Positions 24,716 to 34,607 of a DNA stretch of 64,000 nt are shown here, piece after piece. Origin of the DNA: Rhynochetos jubatus (lineage: Eukaryota > Chordata > Aves > Eurypygiformes > Rhynochetidae); contig CM050676.1 in the NCBI GenBank assembly GCA_027574665.1, positions 4,950,157 through 5,014,156 of the forward strand. Direction: 5' to 3'. The position numbers and the translations under genes were made by a program. The notes under the pieces are model-generated. The model was not told where the DNA came from, ran no database searches, and worked only from the letters and a program-made list of their open reading frames with translations. Every line of letters starts with the position of its first letter. The first letter of the stretch is position 1.

Positions 24716-26426
24716 GCGCAGGAAAGCCCTTCCCTGCCCCAAAACGGCCAGCCTGGCTCCAAGTGACCGCAGAGGCATAGACCCTGTCCTGCGACCCCAG
24801 CCAGCCCGGGCAGCACCGTCTGGTCACAGCGGTGATGGGACGAGCTCTGCATCCCACAGTCCCCTAGGACCTCAGCAACGTGGAGATGGGACTCTCTTCC
24901 ATCTGCCAGATCCCACTCCTCCTCCCTCTCTCCGCCCTGCCCAGATGTGCTGCTAGGGAGAGCGGCAGAGCCGGGAGCATGGACAGAGGTTTTCCCACTT
25001 GAGCCCCAGGACACCCAAACACCTCAGACTCTGCCCCTCATGATGCTCTTTTCCCCACCCCTGTGGTGCAAACACCTTCCTCTACAGGCTCCTGCCCCTT
25101 CCCTTCCCACCCCACACCCTAGCACCCCCTTTGCCACTGCCCAGCTCCCCCAGTAATGCTGTTTTCCTTGGGGTCCCCAGTCCCCAAGAGCCTCCCTGTG
25201 CAGAGGAAGGTGGAGCCCCCCAGCCTGGACCCTGCAGAGGAGCCACTCCTCTGGGAAGGGCTCACCCTCAACAAGTGCATCCTGGTGGCCTCCATTGTCG
25301 CCCTGCTCAGCGTCACCTTCCAGGTGCTCCAAGGTGAGCTGGGAGCTGGATGAAGGGGGACAGGGTGGGCACACCCTGCTGCCATCTCCTGCCTCCTCTC
25401 CCCTTCTCTTCCAGCTCCATGCTCCAGGGAGGGAGTCAGCCACGGCAGGCAGGACCTTCCACCACCTCCCCTTCATGGTGGGTTCAGATGCTCCGGGCTG
25501 TCCTGATACCTTGGATCCAGCCTGAGACGGGGCCACATCCCAGGGTGGGGTGGCTCTGGGACCCCATCTCCAGGACATCACCCCTGGACAGCCTTGTCCC
25601 TGCTGACGGTGGCCTGTCCCTCTCCCCTCCCAGAGGTGGTCAGCGCAAAGAAGGAGGAGGTCCAAGAAGTGGTGACAGCCCAGCCCGCTCAGCCCACCCA
25701 GCCGGAGAGCAGCATGTTCAAGGATGATGGTGGTGACGACGATGATGACGATGACGGTGACAATGACAGCGATGTTGACAACAACCTGGTATGCGTCTGG
25801 GGTGGGGGGAGAAACAGCATCCTCAGGGCACTTCCCATGGTTGGCGGGTATCTCATCCCCGGGGAGAGGGGTCTTGGTCCCTTGGGCTCTGTCACCGGTG
25901 CCTGGTCCCCTCCATGTCCCTCCAGGCTGAGCCCTGGATCTTCAAGAAGTGGTTCGGCCGCTTGCCACCAGAGGACGGGGATGAAGAGCCCGTGGATGTC
26001 CCTGAGGTGCCACCAGCTGTGATGGAGGTGAAGAAGAGCCAGGAGAAGAAGCTGGAGAAGAAGCTAGAGAAGAAGGAGGAGAAGGCCCAGGAGGGCCGTG
26101 CTGCCCAGGCAGAGCAGAGCAGCAGGAGGGAGGCACGAGCCAAGGACAGAGCATCGAGGGACAAACCCGGCAGAGCCCCCAGGGCCCCCCGGGAACCAGA
26201 GCAGCAGCCCCAGAAGAAGAGAAGCCGGGAGGGGAAGGAGAGCCGTCGGGACCGGGATGAGCCCAGGAAGGAGGGATGGAAGGGCCGTTCCAGCAGAGCC
26301 AACAGCGGTGGGGAGAGCCCGAAGCGGGACTGGCGGCAGCAGAAGGGCAGGAAGCCCTGGGAGCCGGCGGCCACTCCGGGCAAAGATGGCACAGCCAGGC
26401 CCAGGGAAGGCAAGAGGCGCGACTGA
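24625..26426 (+). CDS. JSRP1: Junctional sarcoplasmic reticulum protein 1 (JP-45)
   Basis: The exons are 24,625-24,709, 25,181-25,333, 25,634-25,788 and 25,926-26,426, phases 1, 1, 0, all GT-AG, giving 297 aa. JSRP1 is a single-pass protein of the skeletal-muscle junctional SR that links the Cav1.1 calcium channel with calsequestrin. The diagnostic block is LTLNKCILVASIVALL (about residues 56-71), matching the family's 'LSLNKC' membrane entry; the TM segment is about 61-79. A luminal acidic stretch follows, with seven consecutive Asp at 114-120. A Trp-rich patch (PWIFKKWFGR) comes next, then a long Lys/Arg/Glu-rich tail from about 165 ending GKRRD, as the human tail ends GKGRD. Human JSRP1 is 331 aa with a longer N-terminus. 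The frame is open upstream of the chosen ATG, so further 5' coding sequence is possible. It is convergent with AMH. Confidence 0.87.
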
Positions 26427-27215
26427 GGCCGGGGCAACCGAGGGGCTTAATGATGCTCAATCCAGGGGGGGTCCAACCCCAACACTGCCCCTGGCATGGG
26501 CACCTTGCCACTGCCTGCCTGCTCTCCAGAGACATCCCTGGGCTGGCAGCACAGACAGCACTCCAGGATCTCGGAGCAGTGGCAGAGCAGCACGGGAGCC
26601 TGGCACAAGCCTCCCCAGGGCCTTTGAGCCCCCCTGGATTAGATTCACAAAGGCAACCTGAAAGGACCGGGGGAAGGAGAATCTCTTCATCTGGGCTTCG
26701 CACTGTCCTCCATCCCCACCTGAAATCTCTCTTGCATCGAAGTGGCGCAGTGGGCACAGGGATCCAGTGAACAGAGTTTGTCTCCAGACTGAGTAGCTCA
26801 TCAAATTGGTTAACGGTTTTATTCAAAGCAAATCAAGAGAGAAGTGTATTCTGGGTTAATGAAGCCAGGCTGCAGCCGTCCTCAGAGGGACATCGGGGGA
26901 ACAACCATGCTGAACTCGTCAGGCCTCGGTGCCATCGCAGCAGGGTGACGCGAAGCTTGCTGGTAAGAAAACAGGGCTGGAGAGCCCATCACCCGGGGAT
27001 CCCTTCGGGCCTTGCCTTCACAGAGTCGCTTTTAGGAACTAAACACAAGTGCAATATCACGCAGCGCTGTAGCAACTACAGGAGACGTTCACAGCCCCGG
27101 CCCACAGCAGGTTTAAGTATTTGCTAGATCGATAGAGGTTAAAATAAACTATTTTCATTTTTAATAAGGTATTAAACCAAATGTTTTAATAAAACCCAAG
27201 AAAAGCTGTTGTCAC
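26427..27215 (+). other. JSRP1: JSRP1 3' UTR (probable)
   Basis: No coding sequence follows the JSRP1 stop. The DNA becomes AT-rich near 27,120 and carries two AATAAA hexamers. I take this as the 3' UTR running to one of them; the end is inferred, not seen. Confidence 0.5.
27143..27193 (+). terminator. Two polyadenylation signals (AATAAA) for JSRP1
   Basis: AATAAA occurs at 27,143-27,148 and again at 27,188-27,193, in the only AT-rich stretch after the JSRP1 stop. A T-rich run (acgtttttgtctgttttctg) follows at about 27,221 and could serve as the downstream element. Confidence 0.5.
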
Positions 27216-28105
27216 TAGTTACGTTTTTGTCTGTTTTCTGTGCTCCCCGTCCCCAGTGTACGGGGGCTGTGGGATGGGGCTGGTCTATGCCAGCCTCCAG
27301 CTGTGCCCCACCAGCCCCATGGGGATGCTGCAAAGCCCAAGGGCTGGTCCCAGCTGGGGGGGCTGCATGCAGGACGAGACCAGGAGCTGCTTTCCAGGGG
27401 TTCGAACCCTGCGGCAGCCCCAGTGGGTCTCGCTGAGGGCTGGGCTTAGCTGGGAAGATGATCTGGGGGCAGCTGGACTCTTGGTGCTGACGCCGGCGGG
27501 GACACAGAGCAGGTGCTTTGGCAGCCGTTTGCACCCCCTCCCATTAATGGTGTGAGCAGCCCAGGAGGTGTAACGGGATCGCTCCCCTCTCTCAGCCCTC
27601 CCTCCCTCCCGGCTCTAGCATGGTTCTGGGAGCAGGGTCAGCATGGGGCGATGCAGACCTGACCCAGCAGGGTGCCCCAAGCCACTGCCAGCGGCTCTCC
27701 ATAGCCCCTGGCTCATCCAGGGACAGGTCCCCAGATAAAGGCTGGTCGCTGCAAGGGGATTTTGCTTTCACTGGTGGAGCCATGTGGCCAGGGGGTCTGG
27801 GTGATGGGCTGGGGGCTGGGAAATGGCCAGAGGATGCTACGAGTTGGGGGGTGGCCCAGCTGCTACAGGCACAGAAGGCAAGGGATAAATAAGTGTGGTC
27901 CAGGCTGGACCCGCCAAGCCTTGCCCACCCTCGATGGCTGTATCCAACCCAAATCCCACCGCGGGGGCAGAGCGACGCTATCGAGCCAAACCGTGGGAAA
28001 GGCCACGCGGGGAGCTCCCGTCTCGGTGAGAAGCTCCTGAGCTGCGAGGGCAAACTGGGGGTGGGGCAACGGGATGAGGGTGAACAGGGAGGTGGGAGGG
28101 CGCCT
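27216..28105. other. Interval between convergent JSRP1 and AMH
   Basis: GC-rich DNA with no recognised exon. It must include the AMH 3' UTR on the minus strand, but I see no canonical AATAAA or ATTAAA on that strand here, so AMH may use a variant signal. A 12-bp palindrome GGGTTCGAACCC lies at 27,398-27,409. Confidence 0.45.
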
Positions 28106-31100
28106 CTACCGACAGCCGCACTCCTCTGCCACCATGTTGGGGAACTTGCGGACCTCCAGCCCCTCCGTGGAGAGACTGATGATGAGCTGGTCCGAGTAGC
28201 GGACGGGCACGCAGCAGGGAGCCCGCTGGAGGGGCGAGCCCCGCTCCTGCATGCCCAGCAGCAGCACCGTGTGTGAGTAGTAGCTGGGGATACGGGTGGA
28301 GAGGGGCAGCTTGCAGGGCCCCTCGCAGTTGTTGGCCGCGTAGACGGTGGGCATGACGATGAACTTGCGGTCGTGTAGGTCGATGGTCAGCTCCTGCAGG
28401 CGGCAGTGGGCCTGGTGCCGTGCGCTGCGGTTCTGCCGCTGCACCTTCCTCCGCTCCTGCCAACGCCCCCGCACCGTCTGCAGTGCCTTCAGCAGCAGCA
28501 GCGCATGCAGCTTCCCAGACCCAGGCGGCTGCTTCCCAGCTTCACCGTCCCCCGGCCCCAGTGGGTAGTAGCAGAAGCTCAGGAGATGCTGGAAAAGGCC
28601 CATGTTGGCTTGGAAAGCCGGGATGTCTCTCAGCTCCTGGATCACCGCCTGCAGCTTGCCCATCAGCAGCTGCAGCACGGTCCCCTCCAGCTGCCAGTCC
28701 CCCAAGTGCTGCTCCAGCATGGCTCCGCTGTCCTGGGGGAAAAGCAGCACCGACGGCTCCTCCGACTGCACCAGTCGCTCCAGCGCCGCCTCCTCTGACA
28801 GGTTGAGCAGCTGGTGAGGGAGAGTCTCCATCACCTGGAAGTCCAGCCAGTGGTGGGCACTGGGCTGGGTGGGCGGCTCGCTGGAGGGGCTCAGGACCCG
28901 GTGGATGAAGCGGGTCAGGATGCCCAGGAACTGGCTGCTGCCGCCGGATGCTGGGGATGAAGTGTTGGCTTGGCTCGGGATGGTGGGGAGCGGCAGCTCC
29001 TCGCTCCCGGCCTGGGGTGGGCTGTGAGGAGAACACAGGGAGCGTCATGGGGACCCCTAGCACCTTGGGGTCCCACCAGGCCCTGCCCCACATCCTCCCA
29101 CCACGAAGGGCTGGGGCTGCCCCTCTCCACCCGGCTCCCAGCCCAAGTGTTTCTCCATGGCTGTGGCAAGGGCCACGGACCTGGGCCAGGGGTACGGAGC
29201 CACATCCACCACCCCATCAGCAGAGAGGTAGGAGGAAGGGGCCGAAGCCACCTCCTCCCCCTGCCCTGACATGGCCAGCAGCAGCAGCACAGGGGTCATC
29301 CTGGTGAAGCACTTGTCATCGGCGCCGAAAAGGAGCTGCTGGGCCTCTGTGGGGGGCAGGGGGGCACCTGGTGGGGACAGGAGCAGTGAGGATGGTGGTC
29401 AGGGGTCTCCCACATGTCCCCACAGCCCCTCGTTACAGACAGGCTTGAGGGGACCCCAGATGTCCAGGTCAGGCCACAGAACCCCCTGTCCCCGCCGGTG
29501 TGCCGTGTCCTACCTCCCTCCCCGCGGGGCCGGAGCACCAGGGACGCGGCGAAGCTGAACCGCTCGCTGCTGCGGGAGACGGATGCTGCGGCGGCCCCCA
29601 GGACCAGGTACTGGGTGTCCTTGGCTAGGCAGAGGCGCTGCACGGAGGCAGACGGCGCAGGAGCCCCGAGGACATGGGTGAGACACAGCCAGGGGCACTT
29701 AAATGCCCCCCCCCCCCCCCCCCCCCACCCCCCGCTGTGGTCCCTGCTGGCTGGAGCCACCCACTCCACGGCCGCCCAGGGAGCACCGAAACGGGAGGGG
29801 CGGGGGCAGCGGGAGCAGAACGGGCGGGGGGCTTCATCCCAGAGCTGCTCCCGAAGCCGGGGGGTGCAGGGAGGCCCACGGGACCCTCGAGTGGGCAGAA
29901 TCCCGAGCGAGCCTGGCCCCCAACCCGCTTCTCCCGGCAGCTGGAGACCCCCGGGGCAGTAGGGGGTCAGGACCCCAGGGCGGGCCCGACACCCCAGGCC
30001 GTCCCTCCGCCCCTGCCGGGAGCTGGGGACAGGGTAACAGCACCATCTTCAGGCACGGCTCGGCCCCGGCGGGAGGGTGCGACCCGGCAGGGATGCTGGG
30101 AGGAGAAGGGAAAGGGATTGGGAGGGAATGGCAAAGGGATTGGGAGAGGATGGGAAAGGGATTGGGAGGGGATGGCAAAGGGATTGGGAGGGGATGGCAA
30201 AGGGATTGGGAGGGAATGGCAAAGGGATTGGGAGAGGATGGGAAAGGGATTGGGAGGGGATGGCAAAGGGATTGGGAGGGGATGGCAAAGGGATTGGGAG
30301 AGGATGGGAAAGGGATTGGGAGGGGAAGGCAAAGGGATTGGGAGGGGATGGGAAAGGGATTGGGAGGGGAAGGCAAACGGATTGGGAGGGAAAGGCAAAG
30401 GGATTGGAAGGGGATGGCAAAGGATCTGGAAGGGGATGGCAAGGGACCTGGGTCAGCAAAGCCAAAGACACCCCCTCCCACTTCCCTGCTCACACACAGG
30501 ACTGGACCACCCGGCCATGACCACCCACCTGCTCCTGCGCTAGCCCAGAGCCGGTGACCAGCAGCTCCTGCCTGTGCCCAGCGCCCAGCCCCTCTCGGCT
30601 GCCCAGGTAGAAGAGCAGCAAGGCGAAGCGCAGCTCTCCCAGCGACTGGCCCACCTCCGCCTGGAAAACCAGCTTGAACCACATGTTCGCCTGCTCTTCC
30701 CACTTCACTGGAAAGGAGACAGAGCTGTGAATCGCTGCTCTCTGCTCCAGCAGCCGCGGGGCTGCTGGGGGGTGATGGGTGAGGAAGGGGCTTCGGGGTT
30801 GAGCACTGGTCCCACATGCAGCCAGAGCCAAGTGGGGGGTGGAGGGACATGGCAAATCCCCTTCCCCAGTGTCAGGAAGGTGCTCAGTGGGCAAACTCCA
30901 CAGCCCCATAAGCAGGGGGCTGCCTGCTCCCAGGACAGCTCTGGGAAATCTTCATGGGCAGATCCCCATGGAAATCTCTTCTCCCATGGGGGCTCTGCCG
31001 GTGGCCTGGGGACATTGAGGCCAGTAGCACTGCCTGGGGAAGAGCCGTTTCCCCAATACCAGCAAGTTCAACCAAAAATCCAAAATCCAGGAGGGGAGGA

Positions 31101-32323
31101 AGAGAGTTCAAGAAGAAAGAAACAACCGTGACCCTCTTGCTACACGGGAGGCCAGATTAAAGCCGAGGGTTGTGCTCTCCACCAAGCACAGCACTTACCC
31201 GCTGAGGCAGGACAGAGGAATGCACGGTGCTGGTTTTCGCATAGGGCTGAAGATACACAAGGAAGCCCAGGACCCCGGGCTCTGCACTGACACCGAGCAG
31301 GAGAGATCGGCATGTGCTGCAGCTGACTGCGAGCAGCTAGGATCACGCCACAGCAGGACCAGCCAGGTCCAACCCTCTCCTCTCTTTTCCCAGTCAGACA
31401 GCCAGGATGGGGTCCCAATCCGTGTCATTAAGGCAGGAAGTGAGAAACAATCTCGAAAGCAGAGCAGAAGCCACTGAGATTGTGGCACCTGGGTGTTAGT
31501 TACAGCCGGGACGAGGCACCTTGTGCACACAAGCTGGCTTTGTTACTGAAGCTTCTGAAGTGTACCCAGAAAGATAATCTACTGTATCACTTGGCTAATT
31601 TTAAAAATAACCCAACCCCAAATTTAATTCTCTGTTTAAATCTCTGATTTAGGGCAAGCAAACGGCATCGGTCTCCCAGAGCCGTGTGCTCGCCCTGCTC
31701 AACTGCGGCACAGGGATGTCACACCAACCTTCCTCCAGATGCAGCACGAGGAAGCGGTCCTGCCCTGGCTCCACGACGTGCGCATGGACGTGCTTCAGGG
31801 GATGGAGAGCAGCACCCGCCTCGCCGTCCGGGCAGAGCCCGAAGGTCTCGAGGGAGCTTCCGTCCCAGCTGGTGCGCTGTCTCAACAGCTTGATGAAGCC
31901 GCTTTCGTAGTGGGTGAGAACACCAACAACTTCCAGGTGCCTCGGGGTCAGCCCGTCCGGGTCCATTTTCACCCTGCACACGGGCCCTTCCAGCCCCCCG
32001 AGCGGCCACGGGTGCAGGCTGGGGCCGGCCCAGCCGATGCCCCCATCCTCAGCCAGCCCCTGCAGGCACCTCGCCCCCCGATCAGGCTTCGGAAAGAGGC
32101 GGGTGGCCGCAGTCCTCCGTGATCTTGCAGCTGGGCTGAGTCTCTCCTGTAAACTTGCATTTTCTCTCCGTCTCTCCCCTTCAAGGCCCGGCTCCTCCAG
32201 CAGGCCCAGCTCCAGCCGGTTCATCAGGGAAATCCTTTCCCCCATGCTCCCCTTCCGCGGAAGCGCTGCGGAGGGGAGCGACAGCACCAGGCACGGCAAA
32301 AGCACCCTGAGAGCAGCCTTCAT
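28106..32323 (-). CDS. AMH: Anti-Mullerian hormone precursor
   Basis: Five exons on the minus strand: 32,323-31,729; 30,707-30,529; 29,637-29,514; 29,346-29,181; 29,021-28,106 (phases 1, 0, 1, 2), giving 659 aa. AMH is a secreted TGF-beta-family dimer made by gonadal somatic cells and drives regression of Mullerian ducts. A signal peptide is visible (MKAALRVLLPCLVLSLPSAA). A long prohormone region follows, then the processing site RQNR|S (residues 550-554) and a 106-residue mature domain with seven cysteines (CRLQEL, NNCEGPCK, CCVP, ending ECGCR). The exon 4 donor is the least certain. CAG|GTCCGT at 29,181 gives a 166-bp exon, close to the human exon as I recall it. AAG|GTGCTA further on is also phase 2. 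GTG|GTGGGA paired with a later acceptor is a third possibility. The start has A at -3. Confidence 0.93.
29706..29733. repeat. Poly-C tract (C21-A-C6) in AMH intron 2
   Basis: Twenty-one consecutive C, one A and six C on the plus strand. On the AMH strand this is a run of G about 70 nt before the exon 3 acceptor. Such tracts are often mis-sized in assemblies. Confidence 0.95.
30110..30442. repeat. 22-bp G-rich minisatellite in AMH intron 2
   Basis: About 15.5 tandem copies of a 22-bp unit, ggcaaagggattgggagggg plus 'at'. Variants alternate: gggaaa or ggcaaa at the unit start; agaggat, aggggat or agggaat at the end. The last copies (from about 30,373) are the most diverged. Because 22 is not a multiple of 3, all three frames encode the same periodic Gly/Lys/Trp or Pro/Ser/Phe peptide on each strand, which explains the long overlapping frames here. 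It lies within the intron 30,528-29,638. Confidence 0.95.
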
Positions 32324-32409
32324 GTTCCCACTTCAGCTACTCCCAACGCAGCCGTCGGAGCCGCTGACGCATCCCAGAACTCTGGCCGAAGGGGAGGACA
32401 GCGTCTCCC

Positions 32410-32418
32410 TTTTAAAAA
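32410..32418 (-). promoter_or_regulatory. AMH TATA-like box
   Basis: TTTTTAAAA on the minus strand about 90 nt upstream of the AMH ATG. It implies a start site near 32,385 and a 5' UTR of about 60 nt. It is the only TATA-like element between the ATG and the SF-1-type site. Human AMH also has an atypical TATA-type element; the match here is by position and composition only. Confidence 0.5.
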
Positions 32419-32422
32419 CGGG

Positions 32423-32431
32423 TGGCCTTGA
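32423..32431 (-). promoter_or_regulatory. SF-1 (NR5A1) binding site of the AMH promoter
   Basis: The minus strand reads TCAAGGCCA, a perfect match to the SF-1 consensus YCAAGGYCA, five bases upstream of the TATA-like box. SF-1 is an established activator of AMH in mammals through proximal promoter sites. Position and exact match make this a good candidate; binding is inferred. Confidence 0.55.
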
Positions 32432-34490
32432 GTTGACAAGGCACAACACACCTCCCCTGAGAAACTGAAAGGCTCTCCGGCTAGAGGGGAGGGAGGGATG
32501 TTTCAAAGAAACCTTGTTGTTCTATTTTTGGGTTTGCATCTCGTATTGGAAATGTAAAAAACAAATGAAAGCTGTTTGTTACCCGTAGGGACGCACGTCC
32601 TTGACTTCAGATGTTTTCTGAAGGAGGGTGGATGTCTAGACTTGGATCTTCACGGGGACTGGCGCACACCATTTCCAGCGGCAGTGAAACGCCAGGCGGG
32701 AAGAATTAGCCGGACCAGGAGGAGGGGGACAGAGCCAGATAACGGGCAGGAACAAGGGATGAACGCCTTCCCCCCCCAGCTGGCACCTCACACGCGGCCT
32801 TTGGAGGAGCCGCCCTGGGGGCTCTGAACACATCCCCCCGGGAACCTGCGAGGGACCATCTCACCTCACAGGTGCAGCAGCCGCCTGATGGCTTTGAGCA
32901 TGCGCAGCCCAACACGTGCGGGAAGGACTTTCCTCTCTGAGGTGCCAGTACTCGCTGGAACACTTGGCATCACCAGTGCCACCCACCTCACCCACTCACC
33001 CCCCCCCCGAGAAACCTCCGCCCCGCCAAGGCATCTCCCCTTTTTGGCAACGGAGGGCAGGGGGAGAGGGACCTGCAAAAAATGTTCCAACACACTCAGA
33101 CCCTTCCCTGGGTTGCCAAGACTTTGTGGTTTGGAGCTCAGGATCCAGCCACAGAATATCATGAACAGCTGCACATCCGAACCGGAGTGGGACAAAGGGC
33201 TCTGCACCGAAGGGCTGGTGAAGCCAGACCTCTCCCTACAGGAGCTGTGACAAAGGACACGCACCTGGCAAGGGGGACACCACATGAGCCGGTTCAGGCA
33301 CCGGGCCAGCTTGGTTGAGCCAAGGTGCCTCTGGTAGCGCCAGCGAGGGTTGGACACACTGCCCAGCTCCGGCGTTTGCGCAGCTCCAGGCGGGATCCAT
33401 TAGGGTTAGGGTCAGGCCAGCAGAAGGGGCAAAGACACCTATTCCTCCCCAAAATGAGCACGCAGCTGCGCGAGCACAGCCCCCATGGCCATCGGTGGGG
33501 GCCTGCTTTCACCGACCGGGCATCCCAGGATCCACACTGAGGCGCCCCAGTTCAGTGAAATGACCCCTGGAAAGGACAGAGAGGTGAAATCTCAGAGCTT
33601 CTACTTTGTAGCGAGCACCAAGTGACTGCTGGAAGGAGACGCTCAGTATAAATAAAAGCCCAAAGACCAGAAGTAGCCAGCTGGTAGGAGGGTACCTGAC
33701 AGACATCGTAGGAGACAGCAGGTGCTTCATAAGGGCACAGGCAACGTTTGGTGAATTCGGTAACAAACTAAGGTTTAGCATCACTGCAGCTTGGGTAACT
33801 TCTTTTGCCTCAACGTTCCTGGGGCCTCTGCCTCTGCCACAGCGCCGACGCGGCTTGTGAGCCCGACTGGCACAAACGGCCTGGCCAGCAGCGGGCAGGA
33901 GCCGGCAGCTGCTGCCGGGGAGGGACAGTTGTTCTGAAACCGCCAGCCAGGTCTTGTCTGGTGCTTTCAGGGACTCCCCAGCAGCACTGCCAACTCCCTG
34001 GGCTGAGGTGTGCCGTGCCTGCAGCTGGCAGCACCCAAGCTACGGGACGGCCCTCCGGCAGCGGGAGGAGAAAGGTTTCCGAATGCAGCAACGCGCTCCT
34101 GATTCCAACCGTAGTTCAGCAGGAGGACAAACTGGATCTGGACAATCCTGCTTGCCCCCCCTCCTGCCCACCGCTGCGGACGCAGTGACAGGATCCTCCC
34201 GGTCGCCCAGCGAGCTCAGTGGAGGATTTCAGCCGAGCAGCAGCCCAGGAACTGGCTGGTGCACTGGGTGCGCGTCAAGGGGCCAACACGACCGCGGACG
34301 GCTGAGCTGAGGCTGACGTAGCTATTCCGGCAGGCGGTGAGGGGACAGATTTCCAAGCCTTTGCCTCCTCTTTGGAGAGTTTCCAAAGTGTAACCGGGCT
34401 GGGATGCTTTGGATATCCAAGGGCTAAAGCCAGTGAACACTCGGTGGTTTTAACCAAAATGCAGAACAGAGAAAGGAAAACTGGAAACCT
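32432..34490. other. Interval between AMH promoter and SF3A2 3' end
   Basis: About 2 kb of mostly noncoding DNA. The AMH-proximal part has SOX-like motifs on the minus strand (aacaacaagg about 32,510-32,520; tttgttt/aacaaat about 32,560-32,580) that could belong to the AMH promoter. A small membrane-type frame lies at 33,509-33,784 (minus). Two telomere-type TTAGGG copies are at 33,400-33,411. No known gene is recognised. Confidence 0.45.
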
Positions 34491-34496
34491 TTTAAT
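34491..34496 (-). terminator. SF3A2 polyadenylation signal (ATTAAA)
   Basis: ATTAAA on the minus strand, 112-117 nt after the SF3A2 stop codon, is the first poly(A)-type hexamer downstream. The 3' UTR would be about 130-150 nt. Confidence 0.6.
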
Positions 34497-34607
34497 GAAC
34501 GTACAGGGCCCAGTCCCACTGGGGGGATACAGACACTGCGCTGAACGAGTCACGTATAAAAAGAGACGAGCTAGAGGGGTCCAGCGGGACTGAGTCCAGG
34601 AGGGGCT

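Noticed and set aside
27398-27409. GGGTTCGAACCC, resembling a tRNA T-arm/B box
   Set aside because: No A box, anticodon arm or acceptor stem can be built around it. It is just a 12-bp palindrome.
29834-30850. Very long overlapping frames on both strands (up to 338 codons) encoding periodic Gly/Lys/Trp or Pro/Ser/Phe peptides
   Set aside because: They are produced by the 22-bp minisatellite, whose period is not divisible by 3, and they overlap AMH exon 2. No start, splice or family support.
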